A stretch of 33,548 bases of DNA from Bacteroides sp. UBA7333 (GTDB lineage: Bacteria > Bacteroidota > Bacteroidia > Bacteroidales > Bacteroidaceae). The stretch is taken from assembly GCA_002471195.1 (NCBI GenBank), contig DKPN01000002.1:1-33548 (forward strand), read 5' to 3'. A model generated the notes under the pieces. The model saw only the letters and a program-made list of their open reading frames with translations, made no database searches and was not told the DNA's origin. Position numbers and translations under genes: made by a program. Shown piece after piece: positions 18,168-26,228 of the stretch. Numbering within the stretch: the stretch's first letter is position 1; each line of letters starts with the position of its first letter.

Positions 18168-18279
18168 TTAACGAGGCATGAGACGATCTTTATACGAGTA
18201 AGCCCTATCCAGCTTTCTCGTTAAGGACATCCACCGTGCTATTTAAGCTCAATCACTCCGGTAAATCAGGTGATGGAGC
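18168..18279. other. Foldable intergenic element between mscS-type gene and antiporter gene
   Basis: TTAACGAG (18168-18175) pairs exactly with CTCGTTAA (18217-18224). A second ACGAG at 18194-18198 lies midway, so the same CTCGT could pair with either copy. A second hairpin joins 18247-18256 (GCTCAATCAC) to 18270-18279 (GTGATGGAGC) with one mismatch and loop TCCGGTAAATCAG. No reading frame explains the conservation-like structure. It lies in the 343-bp divergent gap, upstream of the antiporter -7 box. Whether it is an RNA or an operator region is unknown. Confidence 0.45.
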
Positions 18280-18425
18280 AACACGCATTTCCATCATTTT
18301 TATATCACTGTAATACAAGCACTTAAAAAAGCACCCAACAGATGCTTTAACGCATAAATCATATTGTATAATATTAACACTAGAAAATAAATTTTGTTTT
18401 AGTTTAAACTTAAAAAGCGGTTTAC

Positions 18426-18433
18426 TATATTTG
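18426..18433 (+). promoter_or_regulatory. Putative -7 box of the antiporter gene
   Basis: TATATTTG fits TAnnTTTG, with a weak TTTA -33 element at 18403-18406 (19-bp spacer). Transcription would start about 15 bp before the ATG at 18455. Confidence 0.5.
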
Positions 18434-18454
18434 CTTTAAATAAAAAAACAGAGA

Positions 18455-19411
18455 ATGGATTATATTGTATTGATTGTAGGATTGGCGATGATTTTGATTG
18501 GAGCAAATGGTCTAACGGATGGTGCTTCATCAATCGCTCGTAAATTTCGTATTTCGCCTATTGTAATTGGCTTAACGATTGTATCATTTGGAACCTCCGC
18601 CCCCGAATTGGCAGTGAGTGTATCGGGAGCATTACAAGGAAACTCCGATATATCGATAGGTAATGTTGTGGGAAGCAACTTGTTCAATACATTAATGATA
18701 GTAGGTTGCACCGCACTGGTTGCCCCTATCGCCATCACTCGCAACACACTTCGCAAAGAGATACCTCTTGCCATACTATCGGCCATCGTACTATTTCTTT
18801 GCGCCAATGACATTTTAATCAATCATGCTTCGCAAAACATTATCAGCCGCACCGATGGTATGTTGCTATTGTGCTTTTTCGCCATATTTCTGGGATATAC
18901 CTTTGCCATAGCAAAAGATGGCGACACCACCGAAGAGGGAGAAAAAACAAAACAATTGCCTATGTGGAGAGCCGTTGTATATATTGTAGTGGGGTTGGCA
19001 GCATTAATCTACGGAGGCGAATGGTTTGTAAAAAGCGCATCGAATATAGCACGGAGTTTTGGCGTGAGCGAAGCGATGATTGGCCTTACACTGGTAGCCG
19101 GCGGAACATCGCTTCCCGAACTTGCCACCTCTATTGTAGCAGCTGTAAAAAAGAATCCCGAGATTGCTATAGGTAATGCAATAGGTAGCAATTTGTTTAA
19201 TATTTTCTTTGTTCTAGGATGTAGTGCATCAATCACACCCCTTGCTGTAACGGGTATTACTAATTTTGATCTACTATCACTTATTGGGGCAAGTGTACTG
19301 TTGTGGGTATTTGGACTTTGCTTTGCAAAACGTATCATAACAAGAGTGGAAGGAGCCATTTTGGCCATATGTTATATAGCATACATTGTAATATTAACAA
19401 CTAAGATATAG
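18455..19411 (+). CDS. Calcium/sodium antiporter, CaCA family (YrbG-like)
   Basis: A 318-residue integral inner-membrane protein with about ten hydrophobic segments. It shows the two inverted alpha-repeats of the Ca2+:cation antiporter superfamily: SFGTSAPELAVSVSGALQGN with SIGNVVGSNLFNTLMIVG, and GGTSLPELATSIVAAVKKNP with AIGNAIGSNLFNIFFVLG. The glutamates in the two PEL motifs bind the transported cation in known structures. The central loop (AKDGDTTEEGEKTKQ) is acidic and separates the two halves. The family exchanges Ca2+ for Na+ (or K+/H+ in some members). It has its own promoter-like box and no operon partner. The 3' side is a 459-bp gap with a possible antisense promoter and a distal terminator. 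Confidence 0.92.
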   Translation: MDYIVLIVGLAMILIGANGLTDGASSIARKFRISPIVIGLTIVSFGTSAPELAVSVSGALQGNSDISIGNVVGSNLFNTLMIVGCTALVAPIAITRNTLRKEIPLAILSAIVLFLCANDILINHASQNIISRTDGMLLLCFFAIFLGYTFAIAKDGDTTEEGEKTKQLPMWRAVVYIVVGLAALIYGGEWFVKSASNIARSFGVSEAMIGLTLVAGGTSLPELATSIVAAVKKNPEIAIGNAIGSNLFNIFFVLGCSASITPLAVTGITNFDLLSLIGASVLLWVFGLCFAKRIITRVEGAILAICYIAYIVILTTKI

Positions 19412-19532
19412 AACCGAGGCTAACAAAAGGAAACTTTATTATACATTTATTTATACAAATATGCTTTTTTAGAATGGCTTCGCTATACATTTTCATATCA
19501 ACAACTCTATAATTTCCCCTTTCTATTATAGG

Positions 19533-19565
19533 CAAAAGTATCAAAATAAAAAGCATTCAAACAAA
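19533..19565 (-). promoter_or_regulatory. Putative minus-strand promoter antisense to the antiporter 3' end
   Basis: On the minus strand TTTG (19565-19562) and TACTTTTG (19540-19533) are separated by 21 bp, a full consensus pair. The transcript would run into the antiporter 3' end. A 31-codon frame, 19401-19496, begins MKMYSEAILKK 30-odd bp downstream, but its coding status is doubtful. Confidence 0.4.
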
Positions 19566-19787
19566 AAATACGGCTTTTGAGAGTATGACCTTTTTTTTTG
19601 TTAGATTGAATAGCCCCAAAGATAGATTGACGATAACTTTGCCAAAACTTCGTATAATCACTATTGTACGTTCATATTTTTTTACAAAACACATAAAAAA
19701 ACACACAAACAAATCTGTTCTTACCAAATAAATTAGAAAACTCTTTTTATTTTATAGAACACATACACATTAACTGGTTAGGATTAT

Positions 19788-19829
19788 ACCGAGATGAGAT
19801 TAAACATTATCTTATCTCGGTTGTTTTGT
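19788..19829 (+). terminator. Strong hairpin with T-rich tail, no adjacent gene
   Basis: ACCGAGATGAGAT (19788-19800) pairs with ATCTTATCTCGGT (19809-19821) through 13 bp including one G-T pair. The loop is 8 nt and the tail is TGTTTTGT. It is 377 bp beyond the antiporter stop, so it ends a long 3' UTR or an unannotated RNA. Confidence 0.65.
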
Positions 19830-19840
19830 AAAAATAATTC

Positions 19841-19848
19841 TATATTTG
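19841..19848 (+). promoter_or_regulatory. Putative -7 box of the membrane AraC-type gene
   Basis: TATATTTG fits TAnnTTTG and lies 22 bp before the ATG, directly after the terminator hairpin. A GTTG at 19820-19823 (17-bp spacer) is the only -33 candidate. Confidence 0.5.
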
Positions 19849-19870
19849 TAATAATAATAATAGTTTATAT

Positions 19871-20938
19871 ATGATACCAGACGTAATAGCTAATTTTTGC
19901 AATGGTATGGCATTTATGTTTTTTGTTGTAACGGTCTATCAATTGGCCATTATAAAAAGAAAAAACAGAATGCACATATTGCTCATCGCTATTATGTCAT
20001 TTTGGGGGTTAATAGAATTAAAAAACCTTGTTTTAGGAGTTATAAATCTACCGGCATTGCCCTTTATTAAACAGTCTATTTTTGTGATTGATGGTTGGCT
20101 GGCATTAGCCTCTTCCTTTTTCCTTTTCGAATTAACAAGACCCGGTTGGTTTAATTTCAAACGATGCATTATTTGTACTTTATCTTTCATTCTTTTCACG
20201 GCTATCTATTTTATATGGCCCTCTTATACATCGTTCATTATATATTGGGTGTTCATCTCTATTTATGCCATTACATCGGTATGCATCACCTATTATTCAT
20301 GGAGTAAATACAGAGCATACATCCGCAATTATTACTCATACGATGACAGCATCAATTTAAGATGGCTTTACAAAGCCACCATCTTAATGTTATGCTATTT
20401 ATTTATATGGATAATATTCAATACGTTTATCACTTGGGAATGGATTTATTCTATTTATTATCTGGTTTCAATAGCTCTTTGGTCATATACATTAAAGAAA
20501 ACCGAAAAAATGATAAACTCGGAAAATCACATCGACATAGATGATGAAGACTCGAAGGAAGAAACTTATAATGACGATTTCAAAGATGAATACGGTTTAG
20601 GAATCCATTTAGCAGCCGAATTGGAAAGATTAATGAAGGATGAAAAACTATATCTGAATCCTGGTTTGACCATCAACGATGTAGCCAATGCAGTAGGAAC
20701 CAATCGAACCTATCTATCTCAATATTTCAATAATAACCTGAATACCAATTTTTACGAATACATCAATCATCACCGGATTGAGTATGCAGGAAAACCCCTT
20801 ATTCATGATGAGAAACAATTGACAGTTGAAGAAGTGGCACAACAATCGGGATTCAACTCAACCTCTACTTTCAGAAGAGCTTTTATTAAAAATACCGGCA
20901 TGACTCCGCTTCAATATAGAAAAACAACCTCTCAATGA
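19871..20938 (+). CDS. Membrane-embedded AraC-family transcriptional regulator
   Basis: A 355-residue protein. The first about 210 residues are hydrophobic with six or seven predicted membrane segments (CNGMAFMFFVVTVYQLAII, MHILLIAIMSFWGLIEL, WLALASSFFLFELT, IICTLSFILFTAIYFIW, FIIYWVFISIYAITSVCITY, ATILMLCYLFIWIIFNTFI, SIYYLVSIALWSYTL). An acidic linker (HIDIDDEDSKEE) leads to a C-terminal AraC HTH pair at about 250-350. Its first helix-turn-helix is LTINDVANAVGTNRTYLSQYF, and the second has VEEVAQQSGFNSTSTFRRAF followed by GMTPLQYRK. It should bind DNA while anchored in the inner membrane, so the signal is probably sensed in or across the membrane. The target is unknown; the next operon starts 75 bp downstream, behind its own promoter and palindrome. 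Confidence 0.88.
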   Translation: MIPDVIANFCNGMAFMFFVVTVYQLAIIKRKNRMHILLIAIMSFWGLIELKNLVLGVINLPALPFIKQSIFVIDGWLALASSFFLFELTRPGWFNFKRCIICTLSFILFTAIYFIWPSYTSFIIYWVFISIYAITSVCITYYSWSKYRAYIRNYYSYDDSINLRWLYKATILMLCYLFIWIIFNTFITWEWIYSIYYLVSIALWSYTLKKTEKMINSENHIDIDDEDSKEETYNDDFKDEYGLGIHLAAELERLMKDEKLYLNPGLTINDVANAVGTNRTYLSQYFNNNLNTNFYEYINHHRIEYAGKPLIHDEKQLTVEEVAQQSGFNSTSTFRRAFIKNTGMTPLQYRKTTSQ

Positions 20939-20982
20939 TGTGTTTTCCAATACAATGAAATGATAATTTGAAGATTATCATG

Positions 20983-21020
20983 TATATTTGCCATATAAAT
21001 ATTATAATATATTATGGCAA
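20983..21020 (+). promoter_or_regulatory. -7 box and operator-like palindrome overlapping the GNAT start codon
   Basis: TATATTTG (20983-20990) fits the -7 consensus. Arms TTGCCATA (20988-20995) and TATGGCAA (21013-21020) form an inverted repeat with a partly palindromic AT core (ATATTATAATAT). The left arm overlaps the -7 box and the right arm contains the ATG at 21014. A short hairpin (ATGATAAT/ATTATCAT, 20960-20981) lies just upstream. Confidence 0.5.
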
Positions 21021-22150
21021 TTACGATTAAACAAGTTTCTTCTAAAAAGGAACTTAAGAAATTCATACGATTCAACTTCGAAATGTACAAAAACAATGCA
21101 TTTTCGGTTCCCGACTTGTATGATGATATGCTCAATACCTTCAATAAAAAGAAAAATGCCGCTTTTGAATTTTGCGAAGCCGAATACTTTATGGCTTTCA
21201 AAGATGATAAACTGGTAGGCCGCGTGGCTGCCATTATCAATAATAAAGCGAATAATATATGGAACAAAAAAGATGTACGCTTCGGATGGATCGATTTCAT
21301 CGATGACATAGAGGTATCGAAAGCACTTCTTGATGCGGTTCAAAAATGGGGTAAAGAAAAGGGAATGACCGACATTATCGGTCCATTAGGATTTACCGAC
21401 TTCGACGCCGAAGGAATGCTTGTAGAAGGGTTCGACCAACTAAGTACAATGGCTACTACCTACAATTTCCCATACTATCCTCAGCATATGGAGAAATTGG
21501 GATATACAAAAGATGCCGACTGGGTGGAATTCAAAATAATGATTCCGGATGCTATCCCCGAAAAACATCAACGCATTTCGGATTTGATACAACGCAAATA
21601 CAATCTGAAAATCAAGAAATATACATCGAATAGTAAGATTGCAAAAGAGTATGGACAAGCCATATTCGAACTCATGAACGAGGCATACAGTCCACTATAT
21701 GGCTATTCGCCTCTTTCGCAAAAGCAGATCGACCAATATGTAAAAATGTATCTACCCATCGTCGATTTACGCATGGTAACGTTGATTACCGATAGCGAAG
21801 ATCAATTGGTAGCTGTAGGTATATCGATGCCCTCGTTATCTGAAGCACTGCAAAAATCGAAAGGTAGACTTCTGCCTTTGGGATGGTTTTATCTACTAAA
21901 AGCATTGTTTATGAAACGACGTGCTAAAATGCTCGATTTGCTTTTAGTTGCGGTAAAACCGGAGTATCAAAATAAAGGTGTGAACGCACTGTTATTTTCA
22001 GACCTCATCCCTGTTTATCAGAAATTAGGTTTTATCTTTGCAGAAAGCAACCCCGAACTAGAACACAATGGTAAAGTGCAGGCGCAATGGGAATACTTCG
22101 AAACCCAACAGCACAAAAGACGCCGCGCATATACAAAAGCTATTAACTAA
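21014..22150 (+). CDS. GNAT-like N-acetyltransferase family protein
   Basis: A 378-residue cytoplasmic protein of a type I recognise as conserved in Bacteroidetes but without a defined substrate. The N-terminal half has KELKKFIRFNFEMYKN, VPDLYDDMLNTFNKKKNAAF and FGWIDFIDDIEVSKALLDAV. The C-terminal part, about 300-355, has acetyltransferase-like features: LDLLLVAVKPEYQNKGVNAL as the beta-4/acyl-CoA loop region and PVYQKLGFIFAES after it. The gene is first in a tight operon, with parE 20 bp downstream, coaD and an S41 protease. The start codon is inside an inverted repeat that also overlaps the promoter, which suggests regulation at this point. A role linked to topoisomerase or CoA synthesis is not shown by the sequence. 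Confidence 0.75.
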   Translation: MAITIKQVSSKKELKKFIRFNFEMYKNNAFSVPDLYDDMLNTFNKKKNAAFEFCEAEYFMAFKDDKLVGRVAAIINNKANNIWNKKDVRFGWIDFIDDIEVSKALLDAVQKWGKEKGMTDIIGPLGFTDFDAEGMLVEGFDQLSTMATTYNFPYYPQHMEKLGYTKDADWVEFKIMIPDAIPEKHQRISDLIQRKYNLKIKKYTSNSKIAKEYGQAIFELMNEAYSPLYGYSPLSQKQIDQYVKMYLPIVDLRMVTLITDSEDQLVAVGISMPSLSEALQKSKGRLLPLGWFYLLKALFMKRRAKMLDLLLVAVKPEYQNKGVNALLFSDLIPVYQKLGFIFAESNPELEHNGKVQAQWEYFETQQHKRRRAYTKAIN

Positions 22151-22170
22151 GAGATATTTAATAAATAGAT

Positions 22171-24051
22171 ATGGAAAAAAATGAGTTGATACTGGAAGAA
22201 CAAACTGCAACAGTAGCATACACCGACGATAATATACGCACGCTGAGCGACATGGAGCACGTTCGGACGCGTCCGGGTATGTATATTGGTAAACTTGGAG
22301 ATGGAACACACCCCGAAGATGGTATCTATGTACTATTGAAAGAGGTGCTGGACAACAGTATTGATGAATTTAAAATGAATGCCGGCAAAAAGATTGAAAT
22401 CACCGTTGAAGACAATCTTAGAGTAAGCATTCGCGATTATGGTCGCGGTATTCCGCAAGGTAAACTGGTGGAAGCGGTAAGCGTATTAAATACCGGTGGT
22501 AAGTACGATAGCAAAGCTTTTAAAAAAAGTGTTGGTCTAAATGGTGTTGGTATTAAAGCGGTCAACGCTTTAAGCATCCATTTCGAGGTACGCAGTTATC
22601 GTGATGGAAAAGTGCGCATGGCTTCATTCTCGAAAGGCGAATTAGTAAGCGAGAACACGAGTAAAATCGAAACCGGTGAAACGGGAACTTTCATCTATTT
22701 TGAACCTGACAATGCATTGTTTACCGGATATAGTTTTAATAAAGACTATATTGAAACAATGCTGCGCAACTATACCTATCTAAATACAGGGTTGACCATT
22801 GTTTACAATGGGCAACGCATTATTTCGCGCAACGGATTGGAAGATCTGTTGAACGACAATATGACCTCAAACAGCCTTTATCCAATTATTCATTTAAAAG
22901 GCGAAGATATTGAAATTGCATTTACTCACACGGGCCAATATGGCGAAGAGTATTATTCGTTTGTAAACGGACAACATACCACGCAAGGGGGTACACATCA
23001 GAGTGCCTTTAAAGAGCACATTGCCCGCACAATAAAAGACTTTTTCAATAAGAATATGGATTTTGCCGATATCCGTAATGGCTTGGTAGCAGCCATTGCA
23101 GTGAATGTGGAAGAGCCGCTTTTCGAAAGTCAAACAAAGATTAAATTGGGATCGACCAATATGTCGCCGGGGGGTGTTAGTGTGAATAAATTTGTTGGAG
23201 ATTTCATTAAAACCGAAGTCGACAACTATCTTCATAAACATACCGACGTGGCAGAAGTAATGCTACAAAAGATACAAGAATCGGAAAAAGAGCGTAAAGC
23301 CATAGCCGGTGTCACTAAATTGGCTCGCGAACGTGCTAAAAAAGCCAATCTACATAATCGTAAATTGCGCGATTGCCGTTTGCACCTGAACGATCCTAAA
23401 GGCAAAGGTTTGGAAGAAAACTCTTGTATTTTCATCACCGAGGGCGACTCGGCAAGTGGTTCAATCACAAAAAGCCGTGATGTGAACACACAAGCCGTAT
23501 TTAGTCTTCGTGGTAAACCGCTTAACTCGTATGGACTGACTAAAAAGGTGGTTTACGAAAACGAAGAGTTCAACTTACTGCAAGCGGCACTTAATATTGA
23601 AGACGGAATTGAAGGTTTGCGCTACAACAAGGTGATTGTAGCTACCGATGCCGATGTAGATGGTATGCACATCCGCTTGTTATTAATTACCTTCTTTCTT
23701 CAGTTCTTCCCCGATTTAATAAAGAAAGGCCATGTGTATATTCTTCAAACACCACTATTCAGAGTGCGCAATAAAAAGAAAACACTCTATTGCTATAGTG
23801 ACGAAGAGCGTATTAATGCCATTAAAGAGTTAAATCCGAATCCTGAGATCACTCGATTTAAAGGTTTGGGCGAAATATCGCCTGATGAGTTTAAGCATTT
23901 CATTGGGAAAGATATTCGATTGGAGCAAGTTTCGCTCCGCAAAAACGACCTTGTAAAAGAGCTTTTGGCCTTCTACATGGGTAAAAACACAATGGAACGA
24001 CAAACGTTCATTATCGACAATCTGGTAGTGGAAGAAGATCTGCCGGAATAA
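22171..24051 (+). CDS. parE: DNA topoisomerase IV subunit B (ParE, type IIA ATPase subunit)
   Basis: A 626-residue GyrB/ParE protein. The GHKL ATPase region has RTRPGMYIG (32-40), KEVLDNSIDEF with Glu58 as the likely general base, RDYGRGIP (88-95), VGLNGVGIKAVNAL (121-134) and the QTK-loop QTKIKLGS with Lys323. The TOPRIM part has EGDSASGS (424-431), SLRGKPLN and ATDADVDGMHIRLLL with the DxD metal site at about 493-497. Length and the lack of a GyrB-type insertion favour ParE over GyrB. With ParC it decatenates daughter chromosomes. ParC is not in the window. The gene is second in the operon and 10 bp upstream of coaD. Confidence 0.93.
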   Translation: MEKNELILEEQTATVAYTDDNIRTLSDMEHVRTRPGMYIGKLGDGTHPEDGIYVLLKEVLDNSIDEFKMNAGKKIEITVEDNLRVSIRDYGRGIPQGKLVEAVSVLNTGGKYDSKAFKKSVGLNGVGIKAVNALSIHFEVRSYRDGKVRMASFSKGELVSENTSKIETGETGTFIYFEPDNALFTGYSFNKDYIETMLRNYTYLNTGLTIVYNGQRIISRNGLEDLLNDNMTSNSLYPIIHLKGEDIEIAFTHTGQYGEEYYSFVNGQHTTQGGTHQSAFKEHIARTIKDFFNKNMDFADIRNGLVAAIAVNVEEPLFESQTKIKLGSTNMSPGGVSVNKFVGDFIKTEVDNYLHKHTDVAEVMLQKIQESEKERKAIAGVTKLARERAKKANLHNRKLRDCRLHLNDPKGKGLEENSCIFITEGDSASGSITKSRDVNTQAVFSLRGKPLNSYGLTKKVVYENEEFNLLQAALNIEDGIEGLRYNKVIVATDADVDGMHIRLLLITFFLQFFPDLIKKGHVYILQTPLFRVRNKKKTLYCYSDEERINAIKELNPNPEITRFKGLGEISPDEFKHFIGKDIRLEQVSLRKNDLVKELLAFYMGKNTMERQTFIIDNLVVEEDLPE

Positions 24052-24061
24052 AATATTACAT

Positions 24062-24514
24062 ATGAAAAGAGCTATTTTTCCGGGAACTTTCGATCCCTTC
24101 ACCATAGGACATTATTCGGTGGTTAAACGTGCCTTAACCTTTATGGATGAGGTAGTAATAGGCATTGGTATCAACGAAAACAAAAACACTTACTTTCCTA
24201 TCGAAAAGCGCGTAGATATGATACAGAAACTATATCAAAACGAACCGCGCATCAAAGTAGTGCCTTATGGATGTTTAACCATCGATTTTGCAAAACAGAT
24301 GAATGCTGAGTTCATTGTTCGTGGCATTCGTACGGTAAAAGATTTCGAATATGAAGAAACCATCGCCGATATTAACCGAAAATTGGCCAATATTGAAACT
24401 ATTCTATTATTTACTGAACCAGAGATGACCTGTATCAGTTCTACCATAGTGCGCGAACTCTTGGGATATAATAAAGATATCAGCATGTTTTTGCCCGAAG
24501 GAATGGAAATTTAA
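24062..24514 (+). CDS. coaD: Pantetheine-phosphate adenylyltransferase
   Basis: A 150-residue nucleotidyltransferase that opens with MKRAIFPGTFDPFTIGH, the T/HxGH-type ATP site (His17). It also shows FIVRGIRTVKDFEYE, the CoaD-typical RG(I/L)R segment, and a C-terminal CISSTIVRELL that corresponds to the ISSxxVR nucleotide-binding motif. It joins 4'-phosphopantetheine and ATP to give dephospho-CoA, the penultimate step of CoA synthesis, in the cytoplasm. Length is close to but slightly below the usual 155-165 residues. The gene begins 10 bp after parE and ends 11 bp before the protease gene, indicating cotranscription. Confidence 0.93.
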   Translation: MKRAIFPGTFDPFTIGHYSVVKRALTFMDEVVIGIGINENKNTYFPIEKRVDMIQKLYQNEPRIKVVPYGCLTIDFAKQMNAEFIVRGIRTVKDFEYEETIADINRKLANIETILLFTEPEMTCISSTIVRELLGYNKDISMFLPEGMEI

Positions 24515-24525
24515 TCCAAATCATC

Positions 24526-26145
24526 ATGAAGAAGTTTATTACTATTGTATTTGCATGTTGTGTGGCAATCGGCTCACAAGCGCAAAGACCGGGAAACTCG
24601 GCTATGCAAAAACTCAATATGGCAGAATATGCCATCGCCAATCTATATGTTGATCCTGTAGATGAGGATAAACTGGTAGAAGAGGCAATCATTAAAATGT
24701 TGTCAGAGCTAGATCCTCACTCTACCTACTCATCGCCCGAAGAGGTAAAGAAACTAAACGAACCTCTACAAGGCAACTTCGAGGGCATAGGGGTACAGTT
24801 TCAAATGATGGACGACACGCTATTGATTATTCAACCCATTAGCAACGGACCTTCCGAAAAGGTAGGCATACTATCGGGCGACCGCATCATTGCGGTAAAT
24901 GACACCGCTATTGCCGGTGTAAATATGAGCACCGATCAAATCATGAGTAAACTAAAAGGACCGAAAGGCACTAAGGTAAACCTATCGATCAATCGAAGAG
25001 GTGTTGACGAACCCCTCCAATTTACTGTGGTACGCGACAAAATTCCGATACTTAGTTTGGATGCGGCGTATATGATTGAACCTAAAGTAGGATATATACG
25101 CATCAATCGCTTTGGTGAAAATACAGCCGAAGAGTTTACAGCTGCCATGAAAGAGCTTCAAAAGAAAGGTATGACCGATATGATTCTCGATCTACAAGGC
25201 AATGGAGGCGGATATTTAAAAGCGGCCATCGACTTGGCAAACGAGTTTTTGGGAGAAAAAGATTTGATTGTTTACACAGAAGGACGTGCAGCGCAACGCA
25301 ATGATTTTTTTTCGAAAGGCAATGGAAAGTTTCGCAAAGGCAAATTGGTGGTACTGGTAGATGAGTATTCGGCTTCGGCTAGCGAAATTGTATCGGGAGC
25401 CATTCAAGATTGGGATCGCGGTGTGATTGTGGGGAGACGCTCGTTTGGTAAAGGGTTGGTGCAACGTCCTATCGACTTGCCCGACGGATCGATGATTCGA
25501 CTGACTATTTCGCGCTATTACACCCCGGCAGGTCGTTGTATTCAAAAGCCATATGAAAGCGGTTTAGATAATAAGAGTGCGAAAAACAATGGCGAAGAGA
25601 ATAGAGAAAAATATCACAATGACTTAATGAACCGCTACAACAATGGCGAACTGACGAATGCGGATAGCATTCATTTTCCCGATTCATTGAAACGTGAAAC
25701 ACTACGATTGAAACGTACCGTTTATGGAGGTGGAGGTATTATGCCCGACTATTTTGTACCGATCGATACGACCATATTTACCGATTATCATCGCAAACTG
25801 GTAGCCAAAGGGGTAGTAATAAAAGATGTGTCGAGATATATTGATACCCATCGCCAAACGCTAAAAAATAAATACAAAAACTTCCAGTCGTTCAACGAGA
25901 AGTTTGAGGTGGATGAGGCGATGCTGGAACAACTCAAAGCGTTGGCCGACAAAGAGGGGATAGAGTGGAATGAAGAGCAATTTGAAAAATCGAAACCGCT
26001 CATTAAAACTCAACTGAAGGCACTGATTGCTCGCGATTTATGGGACATGAATGAATATTATCAGGTGATGAACTCTACCAACGAAAGTGTGATTAGAGCA
26101 CTCGAAATCTTAAAATCGGGAGAGTATAATAACATCATTAAATAA
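24526..26145 (+). CDS. S41 family C-terminal processing peptidase (CtpA/Prc-like)
   Basis: A 539-residue secreted protease with signal peptide (MKKFITIVFACCVAIGSQAQ). An N-terminal helical region (ELDPHSTYSSPEEVKKL) leads into a PDZ domain (about 85-170: GIGVQF, SEKVGILSGDRIIAVND). The catalytic domain carries ILDLQGNGGGYLKAAIDLAN and the Ser-Lys dyad: Ser284 in DEYSASASE and Lys309 in RSFGKGLVQ, 25 residues apart as in the family. The long C-terminal extension (about 370-539) is mostly helical and charged (KYKNFQSFNEKFEVDEAM). It should cleave periplasmic proteins near their C-termini, in envelope quality control or lipoprotein processing. It is the last gene of the operon and is followed by a strong terminator. 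Confidence 0.93.
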   Translation: MKKFITIVFACCVAIGSQAQRPGNSAMQKLNMAEYAIANLYVDPVDEDKLVEEAIIKMLSELDPHSTYSSPEEVKKLNEPLQGNFEGIGVQFQMMDDTLLIIQPISNGPSEKVGILSGDRIIAVNDTAIAGVNMSTDQIMSKLKGPKGTKVNLSINRRGVDEPLQFTVVRDKIPILSLDAAYMIEPKVGYIRINRFGENTAEEFTAAMKELQKKGMTDMILDLQGNGGGYLKAAIDLANEFLGEKDLIVYTEGRAAQRNDFFSKGNGKFRKGKLVVLVDEYSASASEIVSGAIQDWDRGVIVGRRSFGKGLVQRPIDLPDGSMIRLTISRYYTPAGRCIQKPYESGLDNKSAKNNGEENREKYHNDLMNRYNNGELTNADSIHFPDSLKRETLRLKRTVYGGGGIMPDYFVPIDTTIFTDYHRKLVAKGVVIKDVSRYIDTHRQTLKNKYKNFQSFNEKFEVDEAMLEQLKALADKEGIEWNEEQFEKSKPLIKTQLKALIARDLWDMNEYYQVMNSTNESVIRALEILKSGEYNNIIK

Positions 26146-26154
26146 CAGAACAAC

Positions 26155-26195
26155 AAAAAGTCGGCGATAACTGCAAAGAGTATCGCCGACTTTTT
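26155..26195. terminator. Bidirectional intrinsic terminator
   Basis: AAAAAGTCGGCGATA (26155-26169) is perfectly complementary to TATCGCCGACTTTTT (26181-26195) around an 11-nt loop. A/T flanks give a T-run on both strands, so it can stop the protease operon from the left and the lipoprotein gene from the right. Confidence 0.92.
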
Positions 26196-26228
26196 ATTCA
26201 TACAATAGCCCTACAATGAGCTATGATT

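Larger units (their letters stand above)
19412..19870. other. Intergenic region with isolated terminator and possible small RNA
   Basis: No gene of ordinary size is seen in these 459 bp. Contents are a minus-strand promoter candidate (19533-19565), a second weaker minus-strand one (TATCTTTG at 19617-19624 with TTTG at 19643-19646), a plus-strand -7 match TAACTTTG at 19634-19641, a terminator-like hairpin at 19788-19821 and the -7 box of the downstream regulator. The plus-strand elements could bound a transcript of about 180 nt (inference). Confidence 0.4.

Noticed and set aside
18326..18348. AAAGCA/TGCTTT short hairpin before the antiporter as a terminator
   Set aside because: Only 6 bp, no T-run on the plus strand and no gene ends upstream of it on that strand.
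18460..18822. 120-codon minus-strand frame opposite the antiporter
   Set aside because: It is the reverse frame of a clearly coding CaCA alpha-repeat region and has no family features.
21014..26145. GNAT-parE-coaD-protease linkage as a novel system
   Set aside because: I recall the parE-coaD-protease order as ordinary in Bacteroidales, and the genes are housekeeping. Only the operator-like palindrome is of interest.
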